From Streptomyces sp. GSL17-111 (GTDB lineage Bacteria > Actinomycetota > Actinomycetes > Streptomycetales > Streptomycetaceae): 64,000 bases of DNA. Positions 59,731 to 64,000 of the stretch are shown in pieces. The stretch covers positions 4,201,501-4,265,500 of the forward strand of contig NZ_JBAJNS010000001.1 of the NCBI RefSeq assembly GCF_037911585.1, written 5' to 3'. How positions within the stretch are numbered: the first letter of the stretch is position 1; the number at the start of each line of letters is the position of its first letter. The notes beneath the pieces were generated by a model. That model made no database searches, had not been told where the DNA came from, and worked only from the letters and a program-made list of their open reading frames with translations. The position numbers and the translations under genes are program-made.

Positions 59731-59803
59731 GTGGGCGTAGCTCAGCTGGTAGAGCACCTGGTTGTGGTCCAGGATGTCGCGGGTTCAAGTCCCGTCGTTC
59801 ACC
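59731..59803 (+). tRNA. tRNA-His (anticodon GTG)
   Basis: Cloverleaf: acceptor GTGGGCG/CGTTCAC with a G at 59730 that can be the extra G-1 pairing discriminator C73, anticodon loop TTGTGGT giving GUG, T-loop TTCAAGT. CCA is not encoded. It follows orn, as in other Streptomyces. Confidence 0.96.
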
Positions 59804-59813
59804 CTTGAGGGCG

Positions 59814-59846
59814 AGGCCCCTGTGCTGGGAGACCAGGCAGGGGCCT
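59814..59846 (+). terminator. Terminator after tRNA-His
   Basis: AGGCCCCTG (59814-59822) pairs with CAGGGGCCT (59838-59846), 9 bp with a 15-base loop, ten bases beyond the tRNA. Confidence 0.65.
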
Positions 59847-59966
59847 TCGTCGTGTCCGGGGCCGGACGCAGCGCCGGACGGCCGGTGCCGACCGGCCGGT
59901 GCCGAGGCGCCGTCAGCTCGGGTCCGGCCGGGGGGTGTTCCGCTGCGGGCGGTCTGCCGCAGGCGG

Positions 59967-60335
59967 TCAGCCCGCAGCGCGGTAGCCGGGGACGGAGGGC
60001 CAGCGGACGGTCAGCACCACGGACTCCTCCTCCGCGTACCAGGAGTGGTCCACCCCCTTCGCCCAGACGACGTAGTCGCCCTGCTCGGCCAGGGTCACGC
60101 TGCGGCCCGGGAACTCCAGCCGGAACCGCCCGCTGATGAGGACGAGGAGGGCGGTGCGGGTCTCGCCGGTCACCCACTGCGTCCGCCGGTCGCCCACGGG
60201 GTGCACCCCCCACTTGATCTCCACGGCCTCGCTGTGGCGCGGGTCGCCGGCCTCCTTGAAGTGGCCCAGAAGCCAGCCCCGGTCCAGTGCGGCGTCCCGG
60301 CCCGCGCTGCCCACGTACACCCCGTCGTCGTCCAT
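59967..60335 (-). CDS. Cupin-domain protein (122 aa)
   Basis: The protein has a single cupin barrel: EAVEIKWGVHPVGDRRTQW, TALLVLISGRFRLEFPGRSVTLAEQGDYVVWAKGVDHSWYAEEESVVLTVRWPS read in pieces, with a possible metal His in GVDHSWY. The first cupin motif has a poor set of ligands. Its role is unknown. It faces the tRNA-His terminator and is divergent from the acyl-CoA dehydrogenase gene. Confidence 0.8.
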   Translation of the reverse strand: MDDDGVYVGSAGRDAALDRGWLLGHFKEAGDPRHSEAVEIKWGVHPVGDRRTQWVTGETRTALLVLISGRFRLEFPGRSVTLAEQGDYVVWAKGVDHSWYAEEESVVLTVRWPSVPGYRAAG

Positions 60336-60455
60336 GTCGGCGGACGGTAGCAGGGGGGCCGGGCGGCGGTGCCGACGGCCGGGCGCAGCACCGGGCGGGC
60401 CGGGGGCGTGCGACTCTGGACAGCGGGTGGGACCGCTGGGTAACTTCGACTGAGC

Positions 60456-60463
60456 AAGCGCTT
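60456..60463. promoter_or_regulatory. Candidate operator AAGCGCTT upstream of the acyl-CoA dehydrogenase
   Basis: The palindrome AAGCGCTT lies 39 bases before the dehydrogenase ATG within an AT-richer stretch (TGAGCAAGCGCTTAGACA). Similar short palindromes precede TetR-controlled fatty-acid genes in actinobacteria. This is suggestive only. Confidence 0.3.
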
Positions 60464-60501
60464 AGACAGGCGTTCGACAGCTACCCGAGGGAGGCGCGTC
60501 C

Positions 60502-61659
60502 ATGCGTCGCACGGTGTTCAACGAGGACCATGAGGCGTTCCGGCAGACCGTCCGGGAGTTCGTCGCCAACGAGGTCGCCCCGTACTACCCCCAGTGGGAA
60601 CAGGACGGCATGGTGCCCCGCGACCTCTACAAGAAGCTCGGCGAGCTGGGCGTCTTCGGCATCGAGGTGCCCGAGGAGTACGGCGGCGCCGGCGAGAGCA
60701 GCTTCAAGTTCAGCGCCGTCATCAGCGAGGAGTGCGCGCGCGCCGGGGTCAGCTTCGGCGGCTCCAGCGTCCACACCGCCCTCTGCCTGCCCTACCTGCT
60801 CAAGTACGGCACCGAGGAGCAGCTGCGCCGCTGGATGCCGGGCTTCGTCTCGGGCGGGATGATGACCGCGATCGCGATGACGGAGCCGGGCACCGGCTCG
60901 GACCTCGCGGGCATGAAGACCACCGCCAAGCTCTCCGAGGACGGCACGCACTACGTCCTCAACGGTGCCAAGACCTTCATCACCGGCGGCGTCCAGGCCG
61001 ACCGCGTGCTGGTGTGCGCCCGCACCGCCCCGCCCACGCCGGAGGACCGGCGCAGCGGCATCTCCATCCTCGTCGTCGACGCGCACAGCGAGGGCTACGA
61101 GGTGGGCCGCACGCTCGACAAGCTGGGCCTGAAGACCTCCGACACCGCCGAGCTGAGCTTCACCGACGTCAAGGTGCCGGTGGAGGACCTGCTCGGCGAG
61201 GAGGGCAAGGGCTTCTCCTACCTGGCCCACAACCTGCCGCAGGAGCGGCTGGGCATCGCCGTCGGTGCCTACGCCCAGGCCGACGCGGCCGTGCGCTTCG
61301 CGCAGGCTTACGTCACCGACCGGACCGTCTTCGGTAAGACCGTCGCGTCCTTCCAGAACACCAAGTTCGTCCTGGCCGACTGCAAGGCCGACGTCGACGC
61401 CATGCAGGCCGTCGTCGACCGGGCGCTGGACGCGCACGACGCCGGTGAGCTGACCGCCGCCGACGCCGCCTCCGCCAAGCTGTTCACCACCGAGCTGGCC
61501 GCCAAGGTCATCGACCGCTGCCTCCAGCTGCACGGCGGTTACGGCTACATGCGCGAGTACCCGATCGCCCGGCTGTACGCGGACACCCGCGTGACGCGCA
61601 TCTACGGCGGGACGAGCGAGGTCATGCGCTCGATCGTCGCGAAGTCGATGGGGCTGTGA
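60502..61659 (+). CDS. Acyl-CoA dehydrogenase, long-chain type
   Basis: GGGAGG precedes the ATG by seven bases. The 385-residue flavoprotein has AIAMTEPGTGSDLAGMKTTA and LHGGYGYMREYPIARLYADTR. At the MCAD catalytic position it reads RIYGGTSEVM (Gly), and the base is expected in LPQERLGIAVG, as in long-chain/isovaleryl-type members. It takes the first step of beta-oxidation and is followed by a thioesterase gene seven bases later. Confidence 0.9.
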   Translation: MRRTVFNEDHEAFRQTVREFVANEVAPYYPQWEQDGMVPRDLYKKLGELGVFGIEVPEEYGGAGESSFKFSAVISEECARAGVSFGGSSVHTALCLPYLLKYGTEEQLRRWMPGFVSGGMMTAIAMTEPGTGSDLAGMKTTAKLSEDGTHYVLNGAKTFITGGVQADRVLVCARTAPPTPEDRRSGISILVVDAHSEGYEVGRTLDKLGLKTSDTAELSFTDVKVPVEDLLGEEGKGFSYLAHNLPQERLGIAVGAYAQADAAVRFAQAYVTDRTVFGKTVASFQNTKFVLADCKADVDAMQAVVDRALDAHDAGELTAADAASAKLFTTELAAKVIDRCLQLHGGYGYMREYPIARLYADTRVTRIYGGTSEVMRSIVAKSMGL

Positions 61660-61666
61660 ACCAGCG

Positions 61667-62557
61667 GTGAGCGAGGCTCTGGCGTCCCTGCTCGATCTGC
61701 TCGACCTGGAGCGGATCGAGCAGGACATCTTCCGAGGCGCCAGCCGCTCCGCGATCATCCCGCGGGTGTTCGGCGGGCAGGTGGCCGCGCAGGCCCTGGT
61801 GGCCGCAGGGCGCACCGTGCCCGCCGAGCGCCCCGCGCACTCGCTGCACGCCTACTTCCTGCGGATGGGGGATCCCGGCGCGCCCATCGTCTACAACGTC
61901 GACCGCATCCGCGACGGGCGTTCCTACACCACGCGGCGGGTGGTCGCCGTCCAGCACGGGCAGCCGATCTTCCACCTCTCCGCGTCCTTCCAGGTGCGCG
62001 AGGAGGGGCTGGAGCACCAGGCGCCGATGCCCGACGCGCCCGACCCGGAGTCGCTGCCGACGGCCGCCGAGCTGCTGCCCCGGCACGCGCACCTGTTCTC
62101 CGACCCCAGCGTCGCCGAGCGGCTGGCGGAGGCCCGCGCGGCCGTCGACCTGCGCTACGTCAACGAGCCGCCGTACGCCGCCGCCGGGAGGGGCCCGGCC
62201 GAGCCGCGCTCACAGGTGTGGTTCCGCACCAACGGCAAGCTGGACGGCGAGCGTGACCAGCCGATGCTGCACATCTGCCTGGCCACCTACGTCTCGGACA
62301 TGACGCTGCTGGACTCGGTCCTGCTCGCGCACGGCCGGGGCGGCTGGACGGTCGGGGACGTCGTCGGGGCCAGCCTCGACCACGCGATGTGGTTCCACCG
62401 CCCCTTCCGGGCCGACGAGTGGCTGCTGTACGACCAGGAGAGCCCCACCGCGCAGGGCGGCCGGGGGCTCGGCAAGGGCAGCATCTACACGGCGGACGGG
62501 CGCCTGGTGGCCTCCGTCATCCAGGAGGGCGCCGTCCGCGTCCCCCGCTCGCGCTGA
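61667..62557 (+). CDS. tesB: Acyl-CoA thioesterase II (TesB family)
   Basis: GTG at 61667 is seven bases past the dehydrogenase stop, so coupling is likely; the ribosome binding site is weak. The 296-residue double-hotdog protein has FRGASRSAIIPRVFGGQVAAQALVAA, AYFLRMGDPGAPIVYNVDRIRDGRSYTTRRVVA in pieces, and SLDHAMWFHRPFRADEWLLYDQESP, family hallmarks including the catalytic Asp region. It frees CoA from acyl-CoA. Confidence 0.92.
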   Translation: MSEALASLLDLLDLERIEQDIFRGASRSAIIPRVFGGQVAAQALVAAGRTVPAERPAHSLHAYFLRMGDPGAPIVYNVDRIRDGRSYTTRRVVAVQHGQPIFHLSASFQVREEGLEHQAPMPDAPDPESLPTAAELLPRHAHLFSDPSVAERLAEARAAVDLRYVNEPPYAAAGRGPAEPRSQVWFRTNGKLDGERDQPMLHICLATYVSDMTLLDSVLLAHGRGGWTVGDVVGASLDHAMWFHRPFRADEWLLYDQESPTAQGGRGLGKGSIYTADGRLVASVIQEGAVRVPRSR

Positions 62558-62608
62558 CACCCTCCTGGACCCCTGGCCCCCCTGGACCCCTTGTCGGCCC
62601 GGCGGACG

Positions 62609-63436
62609 TCAGAGCGCGAGCCCGGCGGCGGCCAGCAGGTAGGCGGTCATGGGCTCGTAGAAGCGCGGGTTCACCACGTGGTCGTCGAGCGGTACCGCCA
62701 CCGCGAGGGTGCCCTCGGCCTCGGCGAGGAAGAGCGCCGGGTCGTTGCAGTCGGCGAAGCCGACCGTGTCGAGCCCCTGCTGCCCGGCGTACCCGGCCCA
62801 TCCGTGGTCGGCGAGGACGAGGTCGGGCAGCGGCTCGCCGTGCCGGGGCAGGGCGTCGAGGATGGCCCGCATCGGCTCGGGGGAGTGGGTGTGCCACAGG
62901 GTCGCCCCGCGCTCGTGCATGGCGACGTCGGCGAGCTGGACGACGACGCCCTCGTCGGCCACCAGGCCCAGCGGCACCCGGACGACGTGGCACCCGGCGA
63001 CGCGGAGCGCGGCGGCCACGCTGCGGTGCACGTCGAGCAGCCCGCCCGGGTGGCCGGTGGCGAAGAGGACCCGCTCACCCGCGTCGGCGGCCTTGCGCAG
63101 CCGCACGGCGGCCCGCTCCAGGGCGTCCACGGTGAGGTCCGGGTCGATGGTGTCCTGTCCGGCGCGGTGCTCCGGGTCGTCGACGACCCCCACCCGCTCC
63201 GCCATGACGGCCAGCACGTCCTGCTCGTCGGTCCAGCGGTCGCCCAGTTCGAGCCCGAACCAGTAGTAGCGGTCCCCGTTGGCCAGCGCCCGGAAGTGCG
63301 CCAGGTTGTTCTCGCGCGGTGTCGCGACGTCCCCGGCGATGCGGGTGTGCCGCAGGTGCTCGACCAGCTCCGCGCGGGTGGGCACGGGGGGCTGCGGGGG
63401 CGGGGGGCCGACGGGCGGTTCCATGGGTGCGGGCAT
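62609..63436 (-). CDS. Putative phosphatase (conserved streptomycete family)
   Basis: ATG 63436 or 63424 starts a protein of about 275 residues. A Pro-rich start is followed by ELVEHLRHTRIAGDVATPRENNLAHF, ALANGDRYYWFGLELGDRW, LFATGHPGGLLDVHRSVAAAL and DLVLADHGWAGYAGQQGLDTVGFADCNDPAL read in pieces. This family is annotated as phosphatase in Streptomyces. The ATGHPG and ADHG segments suggest a phosphate/metal pocket, but the activity is not shown. GACAAT lies just upstream of the ATG, so the transcript may be leaderless. It is divergent from the agmatinase-family gene. Confidence 0.75.
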   Translation of the reverse strand: MPAPMEPPVGPPPPQPPVPTRAELVEHLRHTRIAGDVATPRENNLAHFRALANGDRYYWFGLELGDRWTDEQDVLAVMAERVGVVDDPEHRAGQDTIDPDLTVDALERAAVRLRKAADAGERVLFATGHPGGLLDVHRSVAAALRVAGCHVVRVPLGLVADEGVVVQLADVAMHERGATLWHTHSPEPMRAILDALPRHGEPLPDLVLADHGWAGYAGQQGLDTVGFADCNDPALFLAEAEGTLAVAVPLDDHVVNPRFYEPMTAYLLAAAGLAL

Positions 63437-63550
63437 GCCGCCATTGTCGCCCGTACGTGCGGTCGATGGACCATGTGTCCAAAACCCGGCACCTCTCCGC
63501 TCAGAAACGTCCATGTCAGGGACGCCCGCGCGCCACCTACCCTCGCGCGT

Positions 63551-64000
63551 ATGAGCAGTGAGACGAGCCCCCACCCCTCCGGCCGTCCCGTCGGTCCCGT
63601 CGACTCCTCCCGCGTCCCGCGCTACGCCGGCCCGGCCACCTTCGCCCGGCTGCCGCGGCTGGACGAGGTCGGCGGCGCGGACGTCGCGGTGGTCGGCGTC
63701 CCCTTCGACTCGGGCGTGTCCTACCGGCCCGGCGCCCGCTTCGGCGGCAACGCGATCCGCGAGGCCTCCCGGTTGCTCCGCCCCTACAACCCGGCCCAGG
63801 ACGCCTCCCCCTTCGCCCTGGCCCAGGTGGCGGACGCCGGCGACATCGCGGTGAACCCGTTCAACATCGACGAGGCCGTCGAGACGGTGCAGGCCGCCGC
63901 CGACGAGATCCTGGACAGCGGCGCCCGCATGATGACACTGGGCGGCGACCACACCATCGCGCTGCCGCTGCTGCGCTCGGTGGCCCGCAGGCACGGGCCG
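63551..64000 (+). CDS. speB: Agmatinase/ureohydrolase family protein, N-terminal 150 codons (cut by window edge)
   Basis: ATG 63551 (MSSETSPHPS) opens a frame that runs to the edge. GVPFDSGVSYRPGARFGGNAIREASR and LGGDHTIALPLLRSVA are ureohydrolase motifs; the His of GGDHT is the first manganese ligand. The remaining ligands lie outside. Agmatinase or guanidinobutyrase activity would release urea from a guanidino compound. The specific substrate cannot be told from this part. Confidence 0.88.
   Translation, partial: MSSETSPHPSGRPVGPVDSSRVPRYAGPATFARLPRLDEVGGADVAVVGVPFDSGVSYRPGARFGGNAIREASRLLRPYNPAQDASPFALAQVADAGDIAVNPFNIDEAVETVQAAADEILDSGARMMTLGGDHTIALPLLRSVARRHGP

Overview
The window is high-GC actinobacterial chromosome, almost certainly Streptomyces. 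Codons are strongly GC3-biased and there are many GTG/TTG starts. Landmarks are the cellulose-synthase-like gene cslA at the left edge, a c-di-GMP gene resembling cdgA, the cellobiose operon cebEFG-bglC with CebR-type operators, a glmS gene, adpA with its linker TTA (bldA-dependent) codon, ornA next to tRNA-His, and an agmatinase-family gene at the right edge. It reads as core chromosome with small accessory insertions. I saw no integrase, transposase, IS element, prophage or CRISPR array.

Layout. 1-4.2 kb: cslA (partial), a small 61-codon gene, then a didomain aromatase/cyclase followed by an ACP-acyltransferase fusion whose AT has lost both catalytic residues. 4.2-9.4 kb: tRNA-Lys, formaldehyde-type dehydrogenase, a short DUF397 gene, an IclR regulator, and an MFS exporter divergent from a DJ-1/AraC regulator. 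9.4-12.6 kb: ehuBCDA (ectoine/hydroxyectoine-type ABC uptake). 12.8-18.5 kb: a second tRNA-Lys and a catabolic island (DUF3830, amidase, 2-hydroxyacid dehydrogenase, two Asp/Glu-racemase-superfamily enzymes). 18.5-22.6 kb: PAS-GGDEF-EAL protein, M6-like metalloprotease, third tRNA-Lys, small hypothetical gene. 22.7-27.9 kb: a tightly overlapping operon of a Cas4/Dna2-like Fe-S nuclease, an unknown protein and an SF1 helicase, then a histidine phosphatase. 27.9-33.9 kb: XRE/TPR regulator, spermidine-synthase-like protein, secreted protein, two-component system. 34-38.8 kb: cebEFG-bglC, interrupted between cebG and bglC by a 32-base G run.

39-48.3 kb: secreted M23 peptidase, coiled-coil protein, DHFR-like reductase, then a TetR regulator divergent from a leucine/isovalerate-type acyl-CoA operon (carboxylase beta and alpha, HMG-CoA lyase, acyl-CoA dehydrogenase), with two tandem 18-bp palindromic operators between them. 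48.3-52 kb: a degraded ATP-grasp RiPP locus. The methyltransferase tgmC is intact and a tgmA-like precursor start is present, but only the last 40 codons of the ligase tgmB remain. Beside it lie a Cys-rich small protein, a HATPase and an XRE/TPR regulator. 52-53.4 kb: a heliorhodopsin with counterion Glu and retinal Lys, and a membrane glutaredoxin-like protein. 53.6-64 kb: small conserved gene, glmS, universal stress protein, a ~1 kb gene-free region upstream of adpA, adpA, ornA, tRNA-His, cupin, acyl-CoA dehydrogenase, thioesterase II, phosphatase and a partial agmatinase-family gene.

The points most worth a second look are the split nuclease-helicase operon, the heliorhodopsin, the collapsed tgm locus, the ACP-pseudo-acyltransferase and the poly(G) tract in the cellobiose operon. 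All functional calls come from reading the sequence by eye; no database search was run.
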